This document shows positions 1-7,047 of a stretch of DNA of 38,370 nucleotides, in pieces. Position 1 is the stretch's first letter. The number at the start of each line of letters is the position of its first letter. Source of the stretch: an uncultured Eubacterium sp. GTDB taxonomy: Bacteria > Bacillota > Clostridia > Oscillospirales > Acutalibacteraceae. The notes beneath the pieces are model-generated. The model was not told the DNA's origin, ran no database searches, and was given only the letters and a program-made list of their open reading frames with translations. A program made the position numbers and the translations under genes. Location: assembly GCA_900542875.1 (NCBI GenBank), contig UQPH01000013.1:1-38370 (forward strand), given 5' to 3'.

Positions 1-1
1 T

Positions 2-1072
2 CTTCCGACCATTAAGTATCTTATGGAGCATGGCGCAAAGGTTATTCTTTGCTCACATCTCGGCAGACCTAAGGGAGAATATAAGCCGGAGTTCAGCCTT
101 GCTCCCGTTGCAAAGAAACTTTCAGAGTATCTCGGCGTTGAGGTTAAACTTGCAGAGGATCCTGAGGTTGTAGGTGAAAATGCAAAGAAACTTGCAGCAG
201 AGCTTAAGGACGGCGAGGTTATGCTTCTTGAGAATGTTCGTTTCAGAGCTGAGGAAACAAAGAACGAGGAGAACTTCTCCAAGGAACTTGCTTCTCTTGC
301 AGATATTTTCGTAAACGATGCATTCGGCACAGCACACAGAGCACACTGCTCAACTACCGGTGTTGCTGCATATCTTCCCGCAGTTTGCGGCTTTCTTATC
401 CAAAAGGAAATTAAGTTTATGGGCGGCGCACTTGCTAACCCGAAGAGACCTCTCGTTGCCATTCTCGGCGGTGCAAAGGTGTCGGATAAAATCGGCGTAA
501 TCTCAAACCTTATCGACAAGTGTGATACTATCATTATCGGCGGCGGTATGGCTTATACATTTATGAAGTATCTCGGCCATTCAATCGGTACTTCTCTTCT
601 TGAGGCTGATTGGATTGAAAAGGCAGGCGAGATGATGGCTGACGCTAAGGCTAAGGGCGTTAACTTCCTTATCCCGGTTGATAATAAGGTAGGTAAGGAA
701 TATGATGAAAATACCGAATCCAAAATCGTAAGTTCCGACGAAATTCCCGACGGCTGGATGGGTCTTGATATCGGTCCTAAGTCGATGGAGATTTTCTGTG
801 ACGCTATTAAGGGCGCAGGTACGGTAATTTGGAACGGTCCTATGGGTGTTTCCGAGTGGGATAACTTTGCAGCAGGTACAATCGCAGTTGCAAATGCGGT
901 TGCAGAGTCGGGCGCAGTTTCAATCATCGGCGGCGGCGACAGCGTAGCAGCTGTTACAAAGCTCGGCTTTGCCGATAAGATGAGCCATATCTCAACAGGC
1001 GGCGGTGCTTCTCTCGAATTCCTCGAGGGCAAGGAACTTCCGGGTATTGCGGCTCTTCAGGATAAAGACTAA
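2..1072 (+). CDS. pgk: Phosphoglycerate kinase, 5' truncated
   Basis: This enzyme transfers phosphate from 1,3-bisphosphoglycerate to ADP in cytosolic glycolysis. The reading frame is open from base 2 (LPTIKYLMEHGAKVIL), so the ATG at 23 is internal and the gene begins before the window. About 45 N-terminal residues of a roughly 400-residue family are missing. Visible family motifs are SHLGRPKG near the start, LLENVRF, the GGAKVSDKI segment, IIGGGMAYTF, WNGPMGV, and the C-terminal GGGDSVAAV and STGGGASLEFLEGKELPG nucleotide-binding segments. It lies 30 bases before tpiA on the same strand and is probably co-transcribed with it. Identity is very secure. Confidence 0.97.
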   Translation, partial: LPTIKYLMEHGAKVILCSHLGRPKGEYKPEFSLAPVAKKLSEYLGVEVKLAEDPEVVGENAKKLAAELKDGEVMLLENVRFRAEETKNEENFSKELASLADIFVNDAFGTAHRAHCSTTGVAAYLPAVCGFLIQKEIKFMGGALANPKRPLVAILGGAKVSDKIGVISNLIDKCDTIIIGGGMAYTFMKYLGHSIGTSLLEADWIEKAGEMMADAKAKGVNFLIPVDNKVGKEYDENTESKIVSSDEIPDGWMGLDIGPKSMEIFCDAIKGAGTVIWNGPMGVSEWDNFAAGTIAVANAVAESGAVSIIGGGDSVAAVTKLGFADKMSHISTGGGASLEFLEGKELPGIAALQDKD

Positions 1073-1102
1073 AATTCTTTTATAAAAAAGAGGTAATATA
1101 TT

Positions 1103-1870
1103 ATGAATAAAGCAGTAAGAAAAGCAGTTATCGCAGGTAACTGGAAAATGAATAACACACCTGCTCAGACAACAGCTCTCATTAACGAAATGAAGCCGCT
1201 CGTTGCTGACGCAGATTGCGAGGTTGTACTTTGCGTACCTTTCGTTGATGTTCCGGCAGCAGTTGAGGCAGCTAAGGGTTCAAATATTAAAATCGGCGCA
1301 GAGAATGTTCACTTTAAGGACAGCGGTGCTTTCACCGGTGAGGTTAGCGCAGATATGCTTCTTGAACTCGGCGTTGAGTATGTTGTAATCGGTCACAGCG
1401 AGAGAAGAACTTACTTCGGCGAAACCGATCAGACAGTTAACCTTCGTACTCTTAAAGCACTTGAAAAGGGACTTAAACCAATCATTTGCGTCGGTGAAAC
1501 TCTTGAGCAGAGAGAACTTGGTTATACAGAGACTCTCCTCAAGTTCCAAACAAAGATGGCTCTTACAAATGTAACTGCAGAGCAACTTAAAAATGTTATT
1601 ATCGCTTACGAGCCTGTTTGGGCTATCGGTACAGGCGTTACCGCTACCGCAGACCAGGCAGACGAGGGTAACGGCTATGTTCGTGCCGCTATCGCAGAGG
1701 CTTACGGCGACGAGGCTGCACAGGGTGTTACAATTCAGTACGGCGGCTCAATGAATGCAGGCAATGCAGATGAACTTACATCAAAGGAGAATGTAGACGG
1801 CGGTCTTATCGGCGGTGCTTCTCTTAAGGCTCACGACTTCTCTGTAATCGTTAAAGCAGCATCTAAATAA
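1103..1870 (+). CDS. tpiA: Triosephosphate isomerase
   Basis: This enzyme interconverts dihydroxyacetone phosphate and glyceraldehyde 3-phosphate in glycolysis. The 255-residue product has the usual length. Catalytic residues are readable: K15 in AGNWKMN, H98 in IGHSERR and E170 in AYEPVWAIGTG, followed by flexible loop 6. The phosphate-binding YGGSMN and GLIGGASL segments are near the C-terminus. An AAGAGGT ribosome site sits about 8 bases before the ATG. It follows pgk closely and is followed by a hairpin terminator, so pgk-tpiA probably ends here as one transcript. Confidence 0.98.
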   Translation: MNKAVRKAVIAGNWKMNNTPAQTTALINEMKPLVADADCEVVLCVPFVDVPAAVEAAKGSNIKIGAENVHFKDSGAFTGEVSADMLLELGVEYVVIGHSERRTYFGETDQTVNLRTLKALEKGLKPIICVGETLEQRELGYTETLLKFQTKMALTNVTAEQLKNVIIAYEPVWAIGTGVTATADQADEGNGYVRAAIAEAYGDEAAQGVTIQYGGSMNAGNADELTSKENVDGGLIGGASLKAHDFSVIVKAASK

Positions 1871-1880
1871 TTAAAATTTA

Positions 1881-1909
1881 AGCGTGTGGATTTATCTGCA
1901 CGCTATTTT
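1881..1909 (+). terminator. Rho-independent terminator after tpiA
   Basis: A 10-pair stem (1881-1890 with 1895-1904, two G-T wobbles) closes a TTTA loop and is followed by ATTTTA. It starts 11 bases after the tpiA stop. The short T run makes it moderately strong. Confidence 0.6.
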
Positions 1910-1952
1910 AGAATACTAATATAAGTATGAGGCATTCAAGAAGTAGGCTGAA

Positions 1953-2010
1953 TTTCGTTTTCTTGCGAAGGAAGATGTATGTTGATACCTCGACTGAGCA
2001 AAAAACGAAA
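1953..2010. repeat. Structured inverted-repeat element between tpiA and gpmI
   Basis: Bases 1953-1966 (TTTCGTTTT, one bulged C, TTGC) pair with 1998-2010 (GCAA, AAAACGAAA), giving a 13-pair stem. The interior can form a small GTAT/ATAC hairpin with a GTTG loop. It lies downstream of the tpiA terminator and upstream of gpmI. A 34-codon ORF (1927-2031) crosses it but has no good ribosome site, and the pairing better suggests an RNA- or DNA-level element such as a dispersed repeat. Function is unknown. Confidence 0.4.
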
Positions 2011-2016
2011 AACGCT

Positions 2017-2045
2017 TTGCCGACTTTGTAAAATTAAAATATGCT
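2017..2045 (+). promoter_or_regulatory. Possible gpmI promoter
   Basis: TTGCCG (2017-2022) and TATGCT (2040-2045) are separated by 17 bases, 47 bases before the gpmI start and after the tpiA terminator. The match to sigma-A is only partial, so this is tentative. Confidence 0.35.
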
Positions 2046-2091
2046 AAGCGTGGTTAAGCTTGCTTATCGGATGCCAAAGGAGATAATTAAA

Positions 2092-3627
2092 ATGAAAAAA
2101 ACTAATGTTTTATGCATAATGGATGGCTTCGGCCATAATAAAAATGACTACGGTAACGCTGTTGCCGCAGCAAAAAAGCCTAACATTGATATGCTTATGT
2201 CAAAGTACCCTTATACCTATATCGGTGCATCGGGTCTTAGTGTAGGACTTCCCGACGGTCAGATGGGTAACTCCGAGGTAGGTCATACAAATATGGGCGC
2301 AGGCAGAGTTGTTTATCAGGAACTTACCCGTATAACAAAGGCTATCGATGACGGTGAATTTTTTGAAAATGAGGCTCTTGTTTCTGCTGTTAAAAAATCT
2401 GTGGAATCGGGTAATGCTCTTCACATTATGGGTCTTTTGTCCGACGGCGGCGTTCATTCGCATATCAATCATATTTTCGCACTTGTTGAGCTTGCAAAGA
2501 AACTCGGTCAAAATAAGGTTTATCTTCATTGCATTATGGACGGCAGAGATGTTCCTCCTACTTCCGGTAAGGATTATGTTGCCGAGGCTCAGGCAAAGAT
2601 GAACGAAATCGGCGTTGGTAAGGTCGCAACCGTTATCGGCAGATATTACGCTATGGATAGAGACAATAACTGGGATAGAGTTAAAAAGGCTTACGATGCT
2701 TTGGTTTTCGGTGAGGGTGTTCAAAATACAGACCCTGTCGCCGCTGTCGAAAAGAGTTATGAAACCGTAGACGGCGACGGAAAGAATCTTACCGATGAGT
2801 TCATTCTTCCGACCGTTACACTCGAAAATGAGGGCAGAATTTCTGAGGGCGACTCCGTTGTGTTCTGTAACTTCCGCCCCGATAGAGCCAGAGAAATTAC
2901 CCGTACTTTCGTTGACCCCGATTTTAGCGGCTTTGACAGAAAGTATTTCCCTGTAAATTATGTTTGTATGACTCAGTATGACGCTACTATGCCGAATGTT
3001 GATGTTGCGTTTAAGCCGCAGTCGCTTAAAAATACTTTCGGCGAGTATCTTGCAAATAACGGTATGACCCAACTTCGTATCGCCGAAACCGAGAAATATG
3101 CTCATGTAACTTTCTTCTTCAACGGCGGCGTTGAGGCTGTAAACGAGGGCGAGGACAGAATCCTTGTTCCGTCTCCAAAGGTTGCGACTTATGACCTTAA
3201 ACCCGAAATGTCCGCTTATGAGGTAAGCGAAAAACTTAATGCCGCAGTTCGTTCCGGTAAGTATGATGTTGTTATCGTAAACTTTGCAAACTGCGATATG
3301 GTAGGCCATACAGGCGTGTTCGATGCCGCAGTAAAGGCTGTTCAGGCTGTGGATGAATGTGTCGGCTCGCTCTATCAGGCTGTGCTTGATAACGGCGGTA
3401 CTCTCTTTGTAACCGCAGACCACGGTAACGCAGACCAGATGAAAGAACCCGACGGTTCACCGTTCACCGCCCATACTACTAATGAAGTTCCGTTTATAGT
3501 ATGTAATTGCGGCGATGTTAAACTTATGGACGGCGGTAAACTTTCAGATATAGTTCCTACTATGCTCGATGTTATGCATATGCCTCAGCCCGAGGAAATG
3601 ACAGGCCATTCATTGATTATTAAATAA
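2092..3627 (+). CDS. gpmI: 2,3-bisphosphoglycerate-independent phosphoglycerate mutase
   Basis: This enzyme converts 3-phosphoglycerate to 2-phosphoglycerate using two Mn ions and a phosphoserine intermediate. The start at 2092 is chosen because AAAGGAGAT lies just upstream and MKKTNVLCIMDGFG matches the family N-terminus; an ATG at 2041 would add 17 atypical residues. The 511-residue length is normal. Visible features are D11 in MDGFG, the catalytic serine S61 in GQMGNSEVGHTNMGAGR, HCIMDGRDVPP, FCNFRPDRARE, NCDMVGHTG and the C-terminal metal site TADHGNADQM. It extends the glycolytic cluster pgk-tpiA-gpmI, from which a terminator separates it. Confidence 0.97.
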   Translation: MKKTNVLCIMDGFGHNKNDYGNAVAAAKKPNIDMLMSKYPYTYIGASGLSVGLPDGQMGNSEVGHTNMGAGRVVYQELTRITKAIDDGEFFENEALVSAVKKSVESGNALHIMGLLSDGGVHSHINHIFALVELAKKLGQNKVYLHCIMDGRDVPPTSGKDYVAEAQAKMNEIGVGKVATVIGRYYAMDRDNNWDRVKKAYDALVFGEGVQNTDPVAAVEKSYETVDGDGKNLTDEFILPTVTLENEGRISEGDSVVFCNFRPDRAREITRTFVDPDFSGFDRKYFPVNYVCMTQYDATMPNVDVAFKPQSLKNTFGEYLANNGMTQLRIAETEKYAHVTFFFNGGVEAVNEGEDRILVPSPKVATYDLKPEMSAYEVSEKLNAAVRSGKYDVVIVNFANCDMVGHTGVFDAAVKAVQAVDECVGSLYQAVLDNGGTLFVTADHGNADQMKEPDGSPFTAHTTNEVPFIVCNCGDVKLMDGGKLSDIVPTMLDVMHMPQPEEMTGHSLIIK

Positions 3628-3630
3628 TAT

Positions 3631-3672
3631 AACGCCTCCCTTAAAAGGGGAGGCGTTGAGATTTCTATTGCC
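3631..3672 (+). terminator. Terminator-like palindrome after gpmI, also a repeat copy
   Basis: A perfect 10-pair stem (3631-3640 with 3648-3657, AACGCCTCCC / GGGAGGCGTT) begins 4 bases after the gpmI stop. No strong T run follows. The stem and its downstream flank (CCCTTAAAAGGGG through TTGAGATTTCTATTGCC) recur at 6668-6702, and the left arm recurs at 7048-7063, so it also belongs to an intergenic repeat family. Confidence 0.6.
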
Positions 3673-3746
3673 CTCATTTTGTTAATTTTGCACAAGTCTG
3701 TCATAAAATTGTAACTTGATTTGTTAACAAAAAATTAATTTTACTC

Positions 3747-3775
3747 TTGAAAATAGGTTTAATATATGTTATCAT
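3747..3775 (+). promoter_or_regulatory. Sigma-A promoter of the surface-protein gene
   Basis: TTGAAA (3747-3752), a 17-base spacer and TATCAT (3770-3775) form a good promoter about 165 bases before the surface-protein start. A 10-base palindrome TTGTTAACAA (3721-3730) lies just upstream. The long leader holds an 8-pair hairpin (3814-3821 with 3833-3840) and an AT-rich 7-pair stem with a GGGG loop (3904-3921) directly before the ribosome site GGAGGAA (3928-3934). The 3628-3940 gap contains nothing else I recognise. Confidence 0.6.
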
Positions 3776-3940
3776 ATTTCGGTAAATATGGGTGTATTGC
3801 GTCAATTTGTCCGAAAACTCTCTCGGCGTGTAAGAGTTTTGCTCTTGGTCAGGCATGATAAAACATTTTGTTCGGTTGCACCGCTTACTTATTCCTTATT
3901 TCTATATTTTGGGGAAAATATTTTTATGGAGGAAATTTAG

Positions 3941-6442
3941 ATGAAAAAAATGTTTAAGAAATCTATCGCAATGCTTATTACAGTTCTTATGGTTATTTCG
4001 GCTATGCCATTCACAGCTATAACTGCATTTGCCGATACTGCAAGTGATAAAGCATATATTCAGGAGAATTATAAAAACGGTGCTCCTGAGTATGCAACAA
4101 CTACTGCAACATATTCTAATACTCTTTCTAATCATTCTGATTATATGAAGAACATTATTGTTTCAGGTAATTATGGTCAGCGAGCAAATGATACTTATGA
4201 TCAATTTGATTCAACAACAAATAGGTTTAATTTTGCTTCTCATGGTGTTGACAGTCTTGTCGCTATTTATGATACCGATAATGCAGATATTAGAATTCCG
4301 GTTGCTGTTGAAGCAAAAGAAGGTAACGCAGGTAATAACGTTAATATTTATGTTGGATTTGATCATGTATCATTAGATAATGGCGGTCAGTTTTCATTAG
4401 GTAATTCTACATGGAAGAGAGCTAATAGTTGGACTGACTACTATGATAATAATGATAACTCTCATGATTTTTCATCCGATAGAAACGGTAATGTTGATAG
4501 AGCTGAAAATACTGCTAATGGTCGTTTCTTAATTGTTAAACGCAATTGGGCTGGTGGTCAATCACAAGAATCTAAGCAGTGGAAAAACTATATTAAGTTT
4601 ACTCCTGATTCTGCTTTTAACAATAATTATTATGCGTCATTAACTACACTTCAATACAATGTACAGTTTGATGCAACCTTGAATTGGACAACATGGGGAA
4701 GTTCATCGAATTATAATAAGAGTACAGCAGGTGCTAGTGTTAACTATAAAGTTATTAACTATGCTCCTCTTAAAAAAATCATGAACAGCCAGGAGTTAAA
4801 GGATACTTTTGAAAAGGTTTCTGCTAACGAAAGCAATTATAATTCGGCTGATGTTGCTAAGTATTATGCAGCCGTAGCAGCTCTTTTCAGATTCCACCTT
4901 ACAAATGGTCTTACAGTTGATACAGTTTCAACAAAGGCAGCTGAAATGAAGTCTTTGGTTGATAACTACAACGCTGTTAAGGATATTAAGGAAAATCCTA
5001 AACATACTTATACTTTTTTAAAGACTAATGGTGAAAAAGTTACTTTTGAGGCTAAAGATGATTCAACAGCTTATTCGTGGGCAGTGACAGAAGGTAATGT
5101 TCCTAACACAAAAAGTACTGATAAAAAGCCATTTAATGATAGCCAGCACAAGTGGACAGAGTATACTTGGCCGACTACTGCAACTAATTATACATTTACA
5201 GAAGTAGGCACTGATAAGTTTGAACAACATAATATTGAGCATGGTAAATGCACGATATGCGGATATACTGCATTTGACCTTACTGCATATAATGCAGCAA
5301 GAACTGTTTTATTTAACAGACTTTCGCATGATAAAGATAAGTACACAGAAGAGTCTTTTGCCAAATATCAGGATGCAGTTAAACCTTATACTGGCGAGCA
5401 ATCATTTAATTCTCAGGACGAAGTAAACGCTGCTACTGCCGCAATCATTTCTGCCGATGTTCTTCTTCAAAAGAAGAACGTTACAATTACCTTTGTTGTA
5501 CAAAAAGAGGAGGACGGCACATTTACAGAAACACCGACACCTGCTGAATGGGGTCAAAGTGTAAATCTTGACACAAAGAGCAATTATGTATCAAAGTGGA
5601 CAATTACCGTAAATGGCGTAACCTCTAAGATAGATTCTAATGCTACGGATATCGACCATATTGCAACAGAGGACGCAAAAATCACCGCTTACGTATCAAA
5701 CGATGAGTCTGATACTGTTAAGTATTCTAAGGTTACTTTCCTTGGTAAGAACAGCGCAGTTGTAGGTATTAAATATGTAGCTGCCGGTAAATCATTCAGC
5801 ACCTCAGGTGTTCCTGTTCCTGTAATTCCGTTCTATGAGGACGGTCAGTGGGACAAGGCTGAAATCACAGCAGACGGTTCCGACATTACAGTAAGAGCAA
5901 CTTATGTTCCAAAAGCCGGAGACGAGAAAAAGTGCGGTATTCACTTTAACGGTGATACAAAGTACTATAACTATGACAGTTATGTATATCTCTTCAATGC
6001 AGACAAGAGCAAGAAGTATGCTATGTATTCAGATGCTGCATGCGAAAATCTTATCACATACTTTGACGGCGTAGACTTCTATGCTCCTCGCCGTGACAAT
6101 CTTTACATTAAGGAAGTTACCGACACTTCCGCAATGACTGCAACAATCGGCTTTACCGGTTCTTACAAGCAGGATACAACATCATCATTTAATGTTAAGT
6201 TCTGGCTTCCCGAGGGTGCAACTCTCGTTGAGACAGGTGTTGATTTGGTTGCAAAGTTCCCTAACGGAACAGTAAAGAGCGCTCACGACAGAGCTACAAA
6301 GTTCAGCGAGCGTAACGAGTATACATACTCCGCTAAGTTTGGCGACAGCAAAAAGACAATCGAGTTCAAGCCGTATCTCACATATAAGAAAGGCGACACA
6401 ACAACAACAGTTTACGGTACTTCACAGACCGTAGAGTATTAA
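3941..6442 (+). CDS. Large secreted multidomain surface protein
   Basis: This 833-residue exported protein has unknown function. A signal peptide is clear: a basic start MKKMFKKS, a hydrophobic core to about residue 26, and an AFADT-type cleavage site near 30-32. Residues 32-265 are Asn/Tyr/Ser-rich and probably beta-structured. Helical segments resembling FIVAR-type modules occur around 275-335 and 447-508. Residues 340-440 are beta-rich and end in HGKCTICGY, a CxxC pair of possible metal-binding type. The remaining third looks like repeated beta-sandwich domains. I see no LPxTG motif, SLH domain, dockerin or membrane anchor. The first half is visibly more AT-rich, with more T- and A-ending codons, than the last third, suggesting domain shuffling. 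It precedes a 54-residue peptide gene in the same transcript. Confidence 0.8.
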   Translation: MKKMFKKSIAMLITVLMVISAMPFTAITAFADTASDKAYIQENYKNGAPEYATTTATYSNTLSNHSDYMKNIIVSGNYGQRANDTYDQFDSTTNRFNFASHGVDSLVAIYDTDNADIRIPVAVEAKEGNAGNNVNIYVGFDHVSLDNGGQFSLGNSTWKRANSWTDYYDNNDNSHDFSSDRNGNVDRAENTANGRFLIVKRNWAGGQSQESKQWKNYIKFTPDSAFNNNYYASLTTLQYNVQFDATLNWTTWGSSSNYNKSTAGASVNYKVINYAPLKKIMNSQELKDTFEKVSANESNYNSADVAKYYAAVAALFRFHLTNGLTVDTVSTKAAEMKSLVDNYNAVKDIKENPKHTYTFLKTNGEKVTFEAKDDSTAYSWAVTEGNVPNTKSTDKKPFNDSQHKWTEYTWPTTATNYTFTEVGTDKFEQHNIEHGKCTICGYTAFDLTAYNAARTVLFNRLSHDKDKYTEESFAKYQDAVKPYTGEQSFNSQDEVNAATAAIISADVLLQKKNVTITFVVQKEEDGTFTETPTPAEWGQSVNLDTKSNYVSKWTITVNGVTSKIDSNATDIDHIATEDAKITAYVSNDESDTVKYSKVTFLGKNSAVVGIKYVAAGKSFSTSGVPVPVIPFYEDGQWDKAEITADGSDITVRATYVPKAGDEKKCGIHFNGDTKYYNYDSYVYLFNADKSKKYAMYSDAACENLITYFDGVDFYAPRRDNLYIKEVTDTSAMTATIGFTGSYKQDTTSSFNVKFWLPEGATLVETGVDLVAKFPNGTVKSAHDRATKFSERNEYTYSAKFGDSKKTIEFKPYLTYKKGDTTTTVYGTSQTVEY

Positions 6443-6460
6443 TTGAGGGAGGATAATATA

Positions 6461-6625
6461 ATGGCAAAGTTTGAATCACCCGAGATTAATGTAGTATTGT
6501 TCTCGGACTCAGAGGTTATTACCACATCGACCGGCGGTTATTCCGAAAACGAAAATGAAGGCAATCATACCGGTTGGTCATATAACTCAGTTACCGGCGG
6601 CGCCGACGGCGATTTCCCGCTCTAA
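6461..6625 (+). CDS. Small conserved-looking peptide downstream of surface protein
   Basis: This is a 54-residue peptide of unknown function. The ATG at 6461 is preceded by GAGGGAGG with 9-base spacing; a TTG at 6443 is less likely because it precedes that site. The N-terminal part (MAKFESPEINVVLFSDSEVI) is ordered-looking, with alternating hydrophobic residues. It is followed by TTSTGG and a tail rich in Gly, Asn, Ser and Glu ending DGDFPL. There is no signal peptide or membrane segment. The gene starts 18 bases after the surface-protein stop and is followed by a strong terminator, so both are made from one mRNA. The layout of a conserved head and a low-complexity tail resembles peptide precursors, but no modification enzyme lies nearby. 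Confidence 0.75.
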   Translation: MAKFESPEINVVLFSDSEVITTSTGGYSENENEGNHTGWSYNSVTGGADGDFPL

Positions 6626-6635
6626 TAAAAAAATT

Positions 6636-6663
6636 CAGCTCCTCACCCGAGGAGCTGTTTTTT
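6636..6663 (+). terminator. Strong terminator of the surface protein/peptide transcript
   Basis: A perfect 9-pair stem (6636-6644 CAGCTCCTC with 6649-6657 GAGGAGCTG) has an ACCC loop and is followed by six T residues. It begins 11 bases after the peptide stop. Confidence 0.9.
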
Positions 6664-6667
6664 GTTT

Positions 6668-6702
6668 CCCTTGCAAAGGGGAGCGTTGAGATTCCTATTG
6701 CC
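6668..6702 (+). repeat. Second copy of intergenic palindromic repeat
   Basis: CCCTTGCAAAGGGGAGC followed by GTTGAGATTCCTATTGCC nearly matches 3638-3672 after gpmI. Differences are a GC insertion in the loop, one missing G and one T-to-C change. The unit is therefore a palindrome plus a conserved 18-base flank. Confidence 0.65.
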
Positions 6703-6727
6703 TCCCCGTCCGAACTTACGTTTATAC

Positions 6728-6756
6728 TTGACACTAATGTTCAATTATTATATAAT
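6728..6756 (+). promoter_or_regulatory. Consensus promoter for putative toxin mRNA
   Basis: TTGACA (6728-6733), a spacer of exactly 17 bases and TATAAT (6751-6756) give a perfect sigma-A promoter. Transcription would start near 6763 and yield an mRNA of about 175 bases ending at the 6900-6931 hairpin. Confidence 0.85.
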
Positions 6757-6764
6757 TGTTATCG

Positions 6765-6809
6765 GATAAGGAAAACTACCAAAAACGGTAGGCGGTTAAT
6801 AATGCCCTC
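6765..6809 (+). repeat. Left arm of inverted repeat flanking the toxin locus
   Basis: This segment reads GATAAGGAA, a CTACC/GGTAG hairpin, CGGTTA and GCCCTC. The reverse complement of 6956-6988 reads GATAAGGAA, a short hairpin region, CGGTTA and GCCCTC. The 5' ends of the two facing RNAs are thus related in sequence rather than complementary. GCCCTC at 6804-6809 can pair with GGGGGT at 6814-6819, hiding the toxin ribosome site. Confidence 0.7.
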
Positions 6810-6826
6810 AAATGGGGGTGTTGCCC

Positions 6827-6901
6827 ATGGAACAATTTGCATATATAATACTCGTATTAGTATTTGCAACCGGTTACATATTGGCTCTTAAAAAGAAATA
6901 A
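6827..6901 (+). CDS. Putative type I toxin: 24-residue hydrophobic peptide
   Basis: The ORF encodes a short start (MEQF), one continuous hydrophobic segment (about residues 4-20, AYIILVLVFATGYILAL) and a KKK tail. This is the usual make-up of membrane-acting type I toxins. The ribosome site GGGGGTG (6814-6820) lies 6 bases before the ATG and is paired in a 5-6 bp hairpin with CCCTC (6805-6809). An in-frame ATG at 6812 would add five residues but lies inside that hairpin. It has a consensus promoter 71 bases upstream of its start and a facing consensus promoter downstream. The architecture resembles the Fst (RNAI/RNAII) and TxpA/RatA classes, but I recognise no specific homologue and toxicity is inferred. 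Confidence 0.7.
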   Translation: MEQFAYIILVLVFATGYILALKKK

Positions 6902-6931
6902 CCGCCCGAAGCCTAGTTAACTTGAGCGGTT
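6900..6931. terminator. Bidirectional terminator shared by toxin and antisense RNA
   Basis: AACCGC (6900-6905) pairs with GCGGTT (6926-6931), with an inner AAG/CTT pairing. A T-rich tract follows on both sides: TGTTTCTT on the plus strand and ATTTCTTTTT on the minus strand. The stem overlaps the toxin stop codon. Confidence 0.7.
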
Positions 6932-6955
6932 GTTTCTTACAACTATTCTTGATAA

Positions 6956-6988
6956 GAGGGCTAACCGTCTATCGGCAAGTTCCTTATC
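6956..6988 (-). repeat. Right arm of inverted repeat flanking the toxin locus
   Basis: Read on the minus strand this gives GATAAGGAA, a short stem-loop (CCG ATAGA CGG), TTA and GCCCTC. It is an imperfect inverted copy of 6765-6809 and forms the first part of the antisense RNA. Confidence 0.7.
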
Positions 6989-6995
6989 TATTTTT

Positions 6996-7024
6996 ATTAT
7001 AGTCAAATAATATGGATTTGTCAA
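6996..7024 (-). promoter_or_regulatory. Consensus promoter for putative antisense RNA
   Basis: On the minus strand TTGACA (7024-7019), a 17-base spacer and TATAAT (7001-6996) form a perfect sigma-A promoter pointing back at the toxin gene. Confidence 0.85.
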
Positions 7025-7047
7025 CACCTATCGTAAACAAGATTTTT

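Larger units (their letters stand above)
6890..6989 (-). ncRNA. Putative antisense RNA antitoxin
   Basis: The consensus promoter at 7024-6996 on this strand should start an RNA near 6989. The transcript would run through GATAAGGAACTTGCC, a CCG/CGG hairpin, CGGTTAGCCCTCTTATC and then the complement of the toxin mRNA 3' end. It would stop at the hairpin 6931-6900, which is followed on this strand by ATTTCTTTTT. Its own GATAAG (6988-6983) and CTTATC (6956-6951) can close a long stem. Its GCCCUC could pair with the toxin ribosome site GGGGGU, besides the full complementarity at the 3' end. Boundaries are estimated from promoter and terminator positions. Confidence 0.65.

Noticed and set aside
1927..2031. 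34-codon ORF between tpiA and gpmI as a gene
   Set aside because: There is no convincing ribosome site and the sequence is dominated by an inverted repeat, so I treat it as a structured element rather than a peptide gene.
2200..3423. 407-residue open frame on the minus strand inside gpmI
   Set aside because: It is a shadow of a strongly coded gene: no ribosome site, no recognisable domain, Cys/Ile/Asn-rich composition typical of the reverse frame of this codon usage.
3721..3730. Rex-type operator at TTGTTAACAA
   Set aside because: The Rex site needs two half-sites with a spacer (TTGTTAA, four bases, TTAACAA); only a fused 10-base palindrome is present.
3790..3935. Riboswitch in the surface-protein leader
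   Set aside because: Simple hairpins are present, but I see no conserved core of a known riboswitch class such as cyclic-di-GMP, and there is no terminator or obvious expression platform.
6802..6891. Alternative 29-codon ORF overlapping the toxin frame
   Set aside because: It has no ribosome site, starts inside the sequestering hairpin and encodes a mixed hydrophilic peptide.
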